Positions 32,282-40,471 of a stretch of DNA of 64,000 bases are shown piece after piece. The stretch comes from SZUA-545 sp050297855 (GTDB lineage Bacteria > Campylobacterota > Campylobacteria > Campylobacterales > SZUA-545). The translations under genes and the position numbers were made by a program. Below the pieces are notes generated by a model. That model did no database searches. It saw nothing but the letters and a program-made list of their open reading frames with translations, and was not told the DNA's origin. Numbering within the stretch: position 1 is the stretch's first letter; each line of letters opens with the position of its first letter. The DNA lies in NCBI GenBank assembly GCA_050297855.1, contig JBNKTC010000013.1, positions 3,899 through 67,898 on the forward strand. The letters run 5' to 3'.

Positions 32282-32681
32282 ATGAAACGGTTACTGGTAA
32301 TTCTTGTTTTTGCTTATCAATGCCAATGCGGACAGTACGTCGTATATGCGGTTTACAAACGACTTGATAGTCGATAAGACATTCTATATCGAAGAAAAAA
32401 GCGGATACGACACCATTGTCAAGTGCTATCTCCATGAGAAGAAGCTGCGGATGTTCTATGTCATCTTTTTTAAGGGCAGACTGGAGGAGACGATGACGTT
32501 GGATGCAACATTGACTAGTGACGGAAGTATCGCCTATACGGTGTTTAATCGGCCGACGGAGCTTAGGCTGGAGAAGGTTACGGACAGGGCGTATGTGGTG
32601 AAAGAGTTTCATAATCATGGGAAAGAAGCTAAGCATACGTTGGTTTTAGGGTTTGAGATGCCGGAGGGGTTTGGGGAGTGA
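32282..32681 (+). pseudogene. exported hypothetical protein with frameshift in its signal peptide
   Basis: Translation should begin at ATG 32282 (SD AGGGG 5 bases upstream) and gives MKRLLVILVF, but that frame stops at 32375. The remaining coding sequence continues in the next frame from about 32304 as LLINANADSTSYM to the stop at 32681. Joined, these make a good signal peptide (MKRLLVILV, LLINANA, then D) and a mature protein of about 115 residues. One extra base near the T-run at 32307-32311 would account for this. A TTG at 32304 could start a shorter product without a signal. No family recognised. It may be a sequencing error, a recent mutation or a phase-variable tract. Confidence 0.6.
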
Positions 32682-32726
32682 GAACTGGTTTGTGGAGGGA
32701 TTCTGACATGGCAAGGAATAATATAG

Positions 32727-33902
32727 ATGTTTTTATTGCCATTTAATAGGAAGGATATTGATGTCCTGAATAAAGAATGTAAAAATCTGAATATTTTTCC
32801 TATTTTTTTGCAAAATTACTTGTATGACTCATCAGATAATCCAATAGTTAAGCCATTACTTCGATTAGTAAACGAAGGATATGAATATTTATCAATCATG
32901 AGTACTGAAGAGATCAAACAACTGATAATGACTATTCCAGGTGGAATTAGGATGCAAGTTGAATTTGATGATTTTACAAACTTTAAAGATGTAGAGTATT
33001 TAAAAAGGGTCTCTTTATATTATTTAATTCATGTAGTTTCATTTGACTATATAAACTTTGATGAAATAATAAAAAATGATCCAAACAAAAATATTGTTTT
33101 AAAGACTTATCCTGAGTTAGAAGAAAAACTCGATAAAGATGGTTTACTGCTATTAGATGAAGATTTTATTTTACATGACAGTGGAATTATTTATAAAAAA
33201 CATGTTTTGCATTATCATCAATTTTTAAGACGTGGATATTCTTCAAATCCGAATTTTGATTTTTTAGCTAGATTTCTCTCTTATTATCACACAACAAAAC
33301 AAGTAAATAAGTTTAGAATAGCAATTGATATGCAAAGAATAATGCCAAAGGAATATCTCCAGCATTTAGTCGAATGTGATGCATGGTTTGGCCCAAATTT
33401 TGATGTTAATAAATTAGATGACAAATATTCGGTAGGTGTGACAGTAAAAAAGAGAATGAAACCTTCAATTTTTGATTTGAGTAATGATTTGGATAGAACA
33501 GAGTTTTTATGGCAGTATAAAGACGATCTTAAAACGTTTGAAATAGAAGAAATATCAAATGCTGAATATAAATTTGATAAATTCCATATTAATAGATATA
33601 TTCACGCAGAAAGAGATATTCGAAAAAAACTATTACAACATTTTGATGGTGCTGTAAAAGTCTATACACATGAATACAAAAAAAGATTAGAGTCACAGTT
33701 TCCTAATGAGTATAGGGCACCTGTCAAAATCAAACTATTTAGAATTGATGGAAATATAGATCTTGAAAAATGGATTGATCTGATAAGTTATTTTTTCAAA
33801 GGCAATGAAATGATTTTAGAATATTTTGATCCAGATGGGTTTGAAACACGATTTGGTCAAAAAATGAGAGAGTACAAAGAAAAGAAGTCTAGCCAGATTT
33901 AA
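32727..33902 (+). CDS. AT-rich orphan gene, unknown function
   Basis: This 391-residue soluble protein has composition markedly more AT-rich than its surroundings (Lys/Asn/Ile/Phe-rich), typical of recently acquired DNA. No signal peptide, membrane helix or recognisable motif is visible. Charged and aromatic residues dominate (FDDFTNFKDVEY, RYIHAERDIRKK). SD AAGGA lies about 9 bases before ATG. Its stop codon is followed at once by a series of hairpins (33905-34094). Defence or mobile cassette cargo is possible but unsupported by homology. Confidence 0.75.
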   Translation: MFLLPFNRKDIDVLNKECKNLNIFPIFLQNYLYDSSDNPIVKPLLRLVNEGYEYLSIMSTEEIKQLIMTIPGGIRMQVEFDDFTNFKDVEYLKRVSLYYLIHVVSFDYINFDEIIKNDPNKNIVLKTYPELEEKLDKDGLLLLDEDFILHDSGIIYKKHVLHYHQFLRRGYSSNPNFDFLARFLSYYHTTKQVNKFRIAIDMQRIMPKEYLQHLVECDAWFGPNFDVNKLDDKYSVGVTVKKRMKPSIFDLSNDLDRTEFLWQYKDDLKTFEIEEISNAEYKFDKFHINRYIHAERDIRKKLLQHFDGAVKVYTHEYKKRLESQFPNEYRAPVKIKLFRIDGNIDLEKWIDLISYFFKGNEMILEYFDPDGFETRFGQKMREYKEKKSSQI

Positions 33903-33904
33903 CT

Positions 33905-34046
33905 GTTCGCGCCGGGCGCGAACGACATTTAGGATTGTAACGCGTTGTTAGCGAAGCCAAAGCCTTCGAACAGCTTCCTTCGGCGGTGCACTTTGTGCAC
34001 AACGCCTTTGGTTTCGACGCTATAAATGACACGCAGGTGTCATTTA
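33905..34046. repeat. array of hairpins downstream of the AT-rich gene
   Basis: Three strong structures occur in 142 bases: GTTCGCGC/GCGCGAAC with a 3-base loop (33905-33923), a longer imperfect hairpin centred on GTGCAC-TTT-GTGCAC (33986-34000) with flanking GGCG/CGCC pairs, and TAAATGACAC/GTGTCATTTA with a 4-base loop (34023-34046). None has the T-run of a terminator. The stretch may mark a recombination boundary. Confidence 0.6.
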
Positions 34047-34070
34047 CTTACGCGTCTCACATGGGATTGA

Positions 34071-34094
34071 TGTAAAAAGCGTCAGCTTTTTACA
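34071..34094 (-). terminator. groEL terminator
   Basis: A perfect 10-base stem TGTAAAAAGC/GCTTTTTACA with a 4-base loop includes the groEL stop codon. The AAAAAGC/GCTTTTT form can terminate in both directions, so it may also end rightward transcripts. Confidence 0.7.
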
Positions 34095-35724
34095 TCATCC
34101 CACCCATTCCTCCCATGCCGCCCATGTCTGGCATTGGGGCTGCCGGGGCAGCTTCTTTGATATCGCTGACCGTTGCTTCTGTTGTGAGGAGCAGGCTGGA
34201 TACGGAGATGGCGTTTTGGATGGCGATACGCTCGACTTTTGTCGGGTCGATGATCCCTTCTTTAAACATATCGACGTATTCGCCTTTGGCCGCGTTGAAG
34301 CCGGTGTTGGCGTCTTTGGCTGTTTCGACGGCGTTGGCTACGACGCCCGCGTCAAAGCCTGCGTTTTCTGCGATCTGTCGCAGAGGGGCTTTGACCGCAC
34401 GGGTGATGATGTCCGCGCCGATCGCTTCGTCGCCGGATACGTCCAGTTTGATCGCTGCCGTTGCACGGATCAGGGCTGCACCGCCGCCGATGACCACGCC
34501 TTCTTCCACTGCCGCTTTTGTCGCGGAGAGGGCATCGTCTACGCGGTCTTTTTTCTCTTTCATCTCCGTCTCGGTAGCCGCACCGACTTTGATGACGGCG
34601 ACACCGCCTGTCAGTTTCGCCAGGCGCTCCTGCAGTTTTTCTCTGTCGTAGTCAGAGCTTGTCTCGTCGATCTGGGCTCTGATCTGGCTGATACGGCCTT
34701 CGACGTTGGCTTTGTCGCCTTTACCGTCTACGATCGTCGTGTTCTCTTTTTCGATGACGACACGTGCCGCCTGTCCGAGGTTATCCAGTGTCGCACCTTC
34801 CAGCGTTGCACCGATCTCTTCGCTGATGACGTTCCCGCCTGTCAGGATCGCGATATCCTGGAGCATCGCTTTTCTCCTGTCGCCGAAGCCCGGGGCTTTG
34901 ACCGCCGCGATGTTAAGTACGCCGCGCAGTTTGTTGACAACGAGAGTCGCCAGCGCTTCGCCTTCGATATCTTCCGCTACGATGATGAGCGGCTTGCCTG
35001 TCTGGTTGACCTGCTCAAGGACCGGTAGAAGCTCTTTCATGCTCGTGATCTTTTTGTCGACCAGCAGGATGAAAGGATTGTCGTATTCGGCGATCATCTT
35101 TTCGCTGTTTGTTACGAAGTACGGGGAGAGGTACCCGCGGTCAAACTGCATCCCTTCGACGACGTCCAGTTCGTCGTTGATACCCTTCGCTTCTTCGACC
35201 GTGATAACACCGTCTTTACCGACTTTGTCCATCGCTTCGGCGATGAGGTCCCCGATCTTGGAGTCGGAGTTGGCGGAGATCGTCGCGACCTGGGCGATCT
35301 CTTTTTTGTCTTTGACCTCTTTGCTCATCTTGTGCAGCTCGGCGATGATCGCTTCGGCCGCTTTGTCCATCCCGCGTTTGACTTCGATCGGGTTGGCACC
35401 GGCTGTGATGTTTCTAAGCCCTTCTTTGAAGATCGCGTTGGCAAGGACCGTCGCGGTCGTCGTACCGTCACCCGCTTCGTCGGCTGTCTTGGAAGCGACC
35501 TCTTTGACCAGGGCCGCGCCCATGTTTTCGATCGTGTCTTCGAGCTCGATCTCTTTGGCTACGGACACGCCGTCTTTTGTGATGTGCGGAGCGCCGAAGC
35601 TTTTTTGGATCAGAACGTTTCGACCTCTCGGTCCCATTGTGACCTTAACGGCGTCTGCCAGTTTTCGTACACCTTCGTACAGCTTGTTTCGTGCATCGTC
35701 TGAAAAGTGGATCTCTTTTGCCAT
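34090..35724 (-). CDS. groEL: 60-kDa chaperonin GroEL
   Basis: This 544-residue chaperonin has standard length and the conserved ATP-site stretches VTMGPRGRNVLIQKSFG and DEAGDGTTTATVLANAIF near the N-terminus, and the Gly/Met tail GGMGGMGGMM. It folds client proteins in a double-ring cage with GroES. It lies 10 bases downstream of groES with SD AAGGAG. It is co-transcribed with groES from the CIRCE-controlled promoter and ends at the hairpin 34071-34094. Confidence 0.98.
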   Translation of the reverse strand: MAKEIHFSDDARNKLYEGVRKLADAVKVTMGPRGRNVLIQKSFGAPHITKDGVSVAKEIELEDTIENMGAALVKEVASKTADEAGDGTTTATVLANAIFKEGLRNITAGANPIEVKRGMDKAAEAIIAELHKMSKEVKDKKEIAQVATISANSDSKIGDLIAEAMDKVGKDGVITVEEAKGINDELDVVEGMQFDRGYLSPYFVTNSEKMIAEYDNPFILLVDKKITSMKELLPVLEQVNQTGKPLIIVAEDIEGEALATLVVNKLRGVLNIAAVKAPGFGDRRKAMLQDIAILTGGNVISEEIGATLEGATLDNLGQAARVVIEKENTTIVDGKGDKANVEGRISQIRAQIDETSSDYDREKLQERLAKLTGGVAVIKVGAATETEMKEKKDRVDDALSATKAAVEEGVVIGGGAALIRATAAIKLDVSGDEAIGADIITRAVKAPLRQIAENAGFDAGVVANAVETAKDANTGFNAAKGEYVDMFKEGIIDPTKVERIAIQNAISVSSLLLTTEATVSDIKEAAPAAPMPDMGGMGGMGGMM

Positions 35725-35734
35725 TATGTGCTCC

Positions 35735-36022
35735 TTATTTAATAACTTTTACAAGAATTTCATCATTTTTTTCGCTGTTGTTAAGAACAACATACTCTTT
35801 ACCGTCTAGCATGATCTCCGTACCGGCGTATTTACCGAACAGGACCACATCGCCCACGGCGATCTCACCGCGCTCTTCGACAGTTTTGCTGACCGCAACG
35901 ACGGTACCTTCCGTCTGCTTTTCCGCAGCAGCGTTGTCCGGGATAATGATTCCAGAAGCGGTTGTCTTCGCCTCCTCTTTTCTCTCTACGATAACTCTTT
36001 CACCAAGAGGTTTGAAATTCAT
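35735..36022 (-). CDS. groES: 10-kDa co-chaperonin GroES
   Basis: This 95-residue co-chaperonin has the N-terminal LGERVIVERKEEAKTTASGI, the mobile loop region and the closing DGKEYVVLNNSEKNDEILVKV. It caps GroEL. SD AAGGGG lies before the ATG. It is the first gene of the heat-shock operon, with the CIRCE operator 45 bases upstream. Confidence 0.97.
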   Translation of the reverse strand: MNFKPLGERVIVERKEEAKTTASGIIIPDNAAAEKQTEGTVVAVSKTVEERGEIAVGDVVLFGKYAGTEIMLDGKEYVVLNNSEKNDEILVKVIK

Positions 36023-36066
36023 TGGATTCCCCTTTTATCTATTAATGTTTTATTGATATGGCTATT

Positions 36067-36093
36067 TTAGCACTCTTATACTTAGAATGCTAA
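36067..36093 (-). promoter_or_regulatory. CIRCE operator (HrcA site)
   Basis: The inverted repeat TTAGCACTC-N9-GAATGCTAA differs from the CIRCE consensus (TTAGCACTC-N9-GAGTGCTAA) at one base of the right arm. It lies just downstream of the -10 of the groES promoter, the usual place for HrcA repression. Confidence 0.9.
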
Positions 36094-36097
36094 TGCA

Positions 36098-36127
36098 ATT
36101 ATATAACGTTTAGTCTTTTGTTGTCAA
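36098..36127 (-). promoter_or_regulatory. groESL promoter
   Basis: On the minus strand, -35 TTGACA (36122-36127), an 18-base spacer and -10 TATAAT (36098-36103) form a consensus housekeeping promoter directly upstream of the CIRCE element. Confidence 0.85.
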
Positions 36128-36246
36128 CCTTTAAAAAGTTAACAATTTGACATTTCAAAAAATTGAAAACCGTATCCGTGTATAATGGTACAACATTATT
36201 ATAAAAAGGGCGTCTAACCGTGACAGCCCAAAGGCAGTAGAGAGAG

Positions 36247-37767
36247 ATGATTGAGCGCGTTTTTATCAAGGATAACCTGACGATCAAAAAGGCCGAGCTG
36301 GAGCTGGGAAGCGGGCTGATGGTCTTTTCCGGGAGTTCCGGGGCGGGAAAATCGGTGCTGATGCAGTCGATCCTCTCCGTTTTCGGGCTGGGGGACGCCA
36401 ATGCCGCTACCGCCGAAGTGAGCCTTCGAAACTTTGAGCTGCCCGAGGATTTCGAAGAGGACGACGAGGTCGTCATCAAACAGGTCAAAAAAGAGAAGGT
36501 GCGCTACTTCCTCAACGGCCAGACGGTAAGCAAGACCCGTCTTAAGGATATGGGTCTGGGATATCTATTCCACCTCAACCACAAAAACATGAGCGAGTTC
36601 GAGCAGGCCAACCTGATCGGTCTGCTGGACCATGCCGTACTCTCCCAGACAAAAAGCTACGCCAAGACGCTGGAGAGTTTCCGGGCCAATTACGCCGACT
36701 TCCGGGCAAAGTCCAAAGAGCTGGCAGAGCTCGAAGAGCAGGAGCAGAAGGTCGAGGAGCTCAAGGAGTTCGCCCGTTTCGAGATCTCCCGTATCGAAGA
36801 TGTTGCCCCCAAGCCGGGCGAGGACGAGGAGCTGATGGGGATCAAGAAGCTGCTCTCCAAAAAAGACAAGATCGAAGACGCGGCTTCAAAGGCGGAGGAT
36901 ATCTTCGCCTTCGAACATGCGGTTAACGAGCTTTACGAACTGCTGGGCGAAGACGCTGGGGTCTTTTCCGATGCGATGAACGAGGTACGCGGCGTCATCG
37001 AAAATGCCCGCGACTCCGCCGAAGAGCTGGAGGAGGTGGATATCGAGTCGGTCCTCGACCGCATCGAGAAGATCGCCGACCTGACCAAACGCTACGGATC
37101 CATCGAAGCGGCCCTGGAGTACAAGGAACAGAAGCTAAAAGAGCTGGAGAAGTACGAGGATCTGGACAGCAGCAAACACGAGCTGGAAAAAGAGCTGGGG
37201 GAGCTGGAAAAAGCGATCGATACCCAGGCCAAGGAGATCTCCGATGCCCGGGCCAAACAGCTCAAAAAACTCGAAACGTCGCTGAATGAGTACCTGCAGA
37301 TGCTCTACATGCCCAAAGCGACGGTCACACTGGAGAAAAAGCCGATGGATGGGACGGGGATCGATACGTTTATCCTGAAAAGCGGGGGGACCGAAGTGGA
37401 TAACCTATCCGCCGGGGAGTTCAACCGGATGCGCCTGGCACTCCTGGCGGCCAAGGTGAAGTTTAACGTCGCCTCCAATACCCAGGTGCTCTTCCTTGAC
37501 GAGATCGATGCCAACCTCTCAGGGGAAGAGTCCGCGAGCGTAGCCAACGTGCTGAAATTCCTGGCCGAGCGCTTCCAGATCTTCGCCATCTCCCACCAGG
37601 CCCAGCTGACCAGCAAGGCGGACAAGCACTTCCTGGTCAGCAAACCGGGCGGTGAGACCCTGATCCGCGAACTGAGCGAAGCCGAACGTATCGAAGAGAT
37701 CGCCCGGATCGTCAGCGGAGAAGAGATTACTAAAGAAGCGTTGGACTACGCCAAGAAGCTATTTTAG
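36247..37767 (+). CDS. recN: DNA repair protein RecN
   Basis: This 506-residue SMC-like ATPase is short compared with the E. coli protein (553) but normal for Campylobacterota RecN. The Walker A loop GSSGAGKS sits at about residue 29, the central coiled-coil arms span about 150-340, and the C-terminal head has the signature NLSAGEFNRM and Walker B VLFLDEIDANLSG followed by the His switch in AISHQAQL. It acts in double-strand break repair. A TATAAT at 36181-36186 is the likely -10. GAGAG lies just before the ATG. It is transcribed divergently from groES. Confidence 0.95.
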   Translation: MIERVFIKDNLTIKKAELELGSGLMVFSGSSGAGKSVLMQSILSVFGLGDANAATAEVSLRNFELPEDFEEDDEVVIKQVKKEKVRYFLNGQTVSKTRLKDMGLGYLFHLNHKNMSEFEQANLIGLLDHAVLSQTKSYAKTLESFRANYADFRAKSKELAELEEQEQKVEELKEFARFEISRIEDVAPKPGEDEELMGIKKLLSKKDKIEDAASKAEDIFAFEHAVNELYELLGEDAGVFSDAMNEVRGVIENARDSAEELEEVDIESVLDRIEKIADLTKRYGSIEAALEYKEQKLKELEKYEDLDSSKHELEKELGELEKAIDTQAKEISDARAKQLKKLETSLNEYLQMLYMPKATVTLEKKPMDGTGIDTFILKSGGTEVDNLSAGEFNRMRLALLAAKVKFNVASNTQVLFLDEIDANLSGEESASVANVLKFLAERFQIFAISHQAQLTSKADKHFLVSKPGGETLIRELSEAERIEEIARIVSGEEITKEALDYAKKLF

Positions 37768-37804
37768 AACGCATTTCGGGATTTGCTTCCACAGAGCGTC
37801 TAAT

Positions 37805-40471
37805 CTACGGTATCTGGTTGCGGACTTTTTTTAGGCGTACCAGACCCGAATAGTCGTCGCACGCGTAGATGTAGCCGCTGACGATCTTGATATTGAAGAC
37901 CCCGCACAGTTCGCTGTAGGCGGCTGTTTTAAAGGGGGCTTTCGGGTTACCCACGTCCCATACGCGCACCCCGCCTTCGTATTCCCCCGTATAGAGGAAC
38001 TCCCCGTCTTTTTCCACCGCAAACGTCGTGGCGTCCGTCGCGATCGTACTGACGGGTTTGGGGTGTTTTTTATCACGGATATCGACGATCACGATGCCCG
38101 CCGAGCCGTCGGCTATATAGGCGTACGGCCCGTCGACCGTCACATCGAAGGCGTAGCCTGGGGTGTCGTATGTCGTAACGGTCTTTGGGGTCCCCGGATC
38201 GCTGATGTCGATGATGACAAGCCCCGTCGGGCCGTCGGCCACATAGGCGAAATCCCCGGCCACTGCAAGGCCGAAGGCGTATCCCGGTGTGTCGACCAGT
38301 GCGGTCTGTTCGGGGCGGTCCGGGTCGCGTACGCTGATGGCGATAAGCCCGGCCGATCCGTCGGTGACGTAGAGGTAGGGGAATTTGAGCTCCAGATCCA
38401 GGGCATACCAGAAGGTATCGAGTGTCGCGCGGGTCTTGGGGTTTTCAAGGTCGCTGACGTCGACGATCCGTATGCCTGCGGAGCCGTCGGCCAGGTAGAC
38501 AATCGTATCGGAGGACTCCACGGCACGCGTATAGCCGGGAGTGTCGTACTGTACGAGCGGCTTGGCATGGAGGTCCTCTTTGCGGACGATGGTCAGTCCC
38601 CGGCTGCCGTTGGCAATATACGCGTAGCCGCCGTTTAGGACCACATCGTAGATCAGGTCCTCCGACGGCGTCTCGCTGCAGCGGCTGGTGAGGCCGTTGG
38701 ATAGGGTAATGTTTTGATGCAGCTGTTTTATCGCCTTTTGAAAAAAGTCTGCAGGCTGTTTGAGCCGGTCCGTATGTCTTCGGTAGTCAAAGGAGAGGAT
38801 ATCGGCATAGGTTACCTTCCTGTCCCCGTCGATATCGTCCGCCAGGTACTCGCCTGAGAGTTCGTCCAGGGTCGCCAGGAGGTTGGGTTTGTCATACCCC
38901 GCCTTGAGACGGGTGGCAAGCCGGCGGTAGATGAGCTCACCCAGGACATTGACCGAGACGTGTTCCGCCAGGATCGCACTACCCGGGATCAGGAGGTGCA
39001 CCGTGCCGCGGTTGGGCGTCGGGGCGCGGTCCAGCCGTCCGTCGGCATCGTAGTCGTAGTTCCGGCCGCCCTCGACGGTCAGGATGTACATCCCGTCGGG
39101 CCGGATGCCTTGGGGGGGGAGGGCGATCTTTCCGATGGCTTCGAACTGTTTGCCCGTCGATGTCCGCGTGGTATAAAGCGGGGTCGGTTTCCCGGCATCC
39201 AGGGTATCGTAATCATACAGCGTAACAACCGCCCCTCCCAGCCGCCCCACGGCAGCCAGGGCGTCGTCGTCATCTGAACGGACGGTGAGGGTCACGCCGG
39301 CAGGGAGACTCTCCAGTTTCCCGTCGGTGACGCTAAACTCGAAGCGGTCGCTCCCGTAATAATTCGTGTCGGGAAGGTAGCTAAAACGCCCCTCTTTACC
39401 AAGGGTGGCCTTGCCGTGTTTGGGCTGCGACTTAAGGCTGAACCGATGGTATTTGCTGTCACTGTCGCGGACGTGCAGGCGTCCGCTGCAGGGGGTGTCT
39501 TCCCGGCAGGTAGTCTCTGTTTTCAGGGCGACAGGCCGGTCGTTGATATTGTTGACGTTTATTGCTACTTCCTGCGGAGTCGAACGGGCTTTTCCGTCGT
39601 CGGCTGCGAAACGGAACCGGTCGGTCCCGTAGAAATCTTTGCCTGGGGTATAGCGGAAGCGCCCCCGGGAAAGGAGTTCGAGGCGCCCGTGTTCCGGGGT
39701 ACGGATGATACGTGCGGTAAGGGAGTCGGAGTCGATATCACGCATGGAGAGGGTAGCGACCAGGGGCTTCTCCTCATCGGTCTGAAACTCCCCGGGCAGG
39801 GCTTCGGGCGGATCATTGACCGGTTTGACCCGGATCGTTGCGGTGCGGGAGGTACTGCTTACTTTTGCATCGGCAGCCCGGTAGACGAAGGTCACCTTCC
39901 CGGTAAAGTCCCGGGGCGGGGTATAGGTGAAACGTCCGTTTTTCTGTGCGGTGAACATCCCCTTTTCCGGCGGGGTGAGAATCGTGAATGTCAGGATATC
40001 CCCGTCGGGGTCATGGGCCTTTAGCCTGGCGCGAAGAGGGGTGTCCTCGGGGGTCTCGAAATAGCGCGAACGGGGCTGGGGCGGGTCGTTCAGGGCGGAG
40101 ACGGAGATCGTAAAGCTTTTGGTCACCGACATATTGTCCAGGGTAGCGGTGAGGTGGATCTCGCCTCTGCCCGAGCGTCCTTTCAGGGGGGAGACGCGGA
40201 TGCGGCTGGCATTTTGATCGTAGAGGGCCTGAAACGGCGCTTCCTCCATGACCTCCAGGGTGGTCCCGGTCTTTTGCGGGTGGGAGCTGTTGAGCTCGAC
40301 AGGGAGCTCGAACGGGGTAAAGTCCTCGTCCAGTTTCAAGTCGGCTGGCTGGGCGATAAAGAGATAGCGTATCTCTGCTCCCCTCCGCGGCGAACCATAC
40401 CATACAAGCAGGGCCGCCAGGGTGATCACCGGTATCGACAGGCTCAATAAAAATCTAATTTTATGCATCAT
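37805..40471 (-). CDS. exported cadherin-like / EF-hand / LVIVD beta-propeller protein
   Basis: This 888-residue surface-type protein starts with a signal anchor (residues 7-25). Residues about 35-128 form an Ig-like domain; three cadherin-like (Cadherin_5/Big_9-type) repeats follow at about 130-400, each with D-x-D-x-D Ca2+ motifs and FTYTPPRDFTG or FRYTPGKDFYG. A Ca2+-loop motif DIDGDRKVTYAD lies near 550. The last 294 residues are seven repeats of about 42 residues (YAYIADGSAGIVIVDI type), an LVIVD seven-bladed propeller. It probably binds other surface partners or carbohydrate, stabilised by Ca2+. Its start overlaps the start of 40463-41980 on the other strand. A TATAAT at 40478-40483 (minus) lies 7 bases from the ATG, so the mRNA may be leaderless. 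Confidence 0.88.
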   Translation of the reverse strand: MMHKIRFLLSLSIPVITLAALLVWYGSPRRGAEIRYLFIAQPADLKLDEDFTPFELPVELNSSHPQKTGTTLEVMEEAPFQALYDQNASRIRVSPLKGRSGRGEIHLTATLDNMSVTKSFTISVSALNDPPQPRSRYFETPEDTPLRARLKAHDPDGDILTFTILTPPEKGMFTAQKNGRFTYTPPRDFTGKVTFVYRAADAKVSSTSRTATIRVKPVNDPPEALPGEFQTDEEKPLVATLSMRDIDSDSLTARIIRTPEHGRLELLSRGRFRYTPGKDFYGTDRFRFAADDGKARSTPQEVAINVNNINDRPVALKTETTCREDTPCSGRLHVRDSDSKYHRFSLKSQPKHGKATLGKEGRFSYLPDTNYYGSDRFEFSVTDGKLESLPAGVTLTVRSDDDDALAAVGRLGGAVVTLYDYDTLDAGKPTPLYTTRTSTGKQFEAIGKIALPPQGIRPDGMYILTVEGGRNYDYDADGRLDRAPTPNRGTVHLLIPGSAILAEHVSVNVLGELIYRRLATRLKAGYDKPNLLATLDELSGEYLADDIDGDRKVTYADILSFDYRRHTDRLKQPADFFQKAIKQLHQNITLSNGLTSRCSETPSEDLIYDVVLNGGYAYIANGSRGLTIVRKEDLHAKPLVQYDTPGYTRAVESSDTIVYLADGSAGIRIVDVSDLENPKTRATLDTFWYALDLELKFPYLYVTDGSAGLIAISVRDPDRPEQTALVDTPGYAFGLAVAGDFAYVADGPTGLVIIDISDPGTPKTVTTYDTPGYAFDVTVDGPYAYIADGSAGIVIVDIRDKKHPKPVSTIATDATTFAVEKDGEFLYTGEYEGGVRVWDVGNPKAPFKTAAYSELCGVFNIKIVSGYIYACDDYSGLVRLKKVRNQIP

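Noticed and set aside
32282..32320. Programmed ribosomal frameshifting at the signal-peptide break.
   Set aside because: No slippery heptamer of the usual type, no downstream stem-loop or internal SD seen; mutation or sequence error is simpler.
33897..33955. A possible integron attC site after the AT-rich gene (ATTTAAC at the stop codon, GTTAGCG some 45 bases later).
   Set aside because: The outer boxes pair over only about 4 bases, inner spacing is wrong for attC, and there is no integrase or second cassette in the window.
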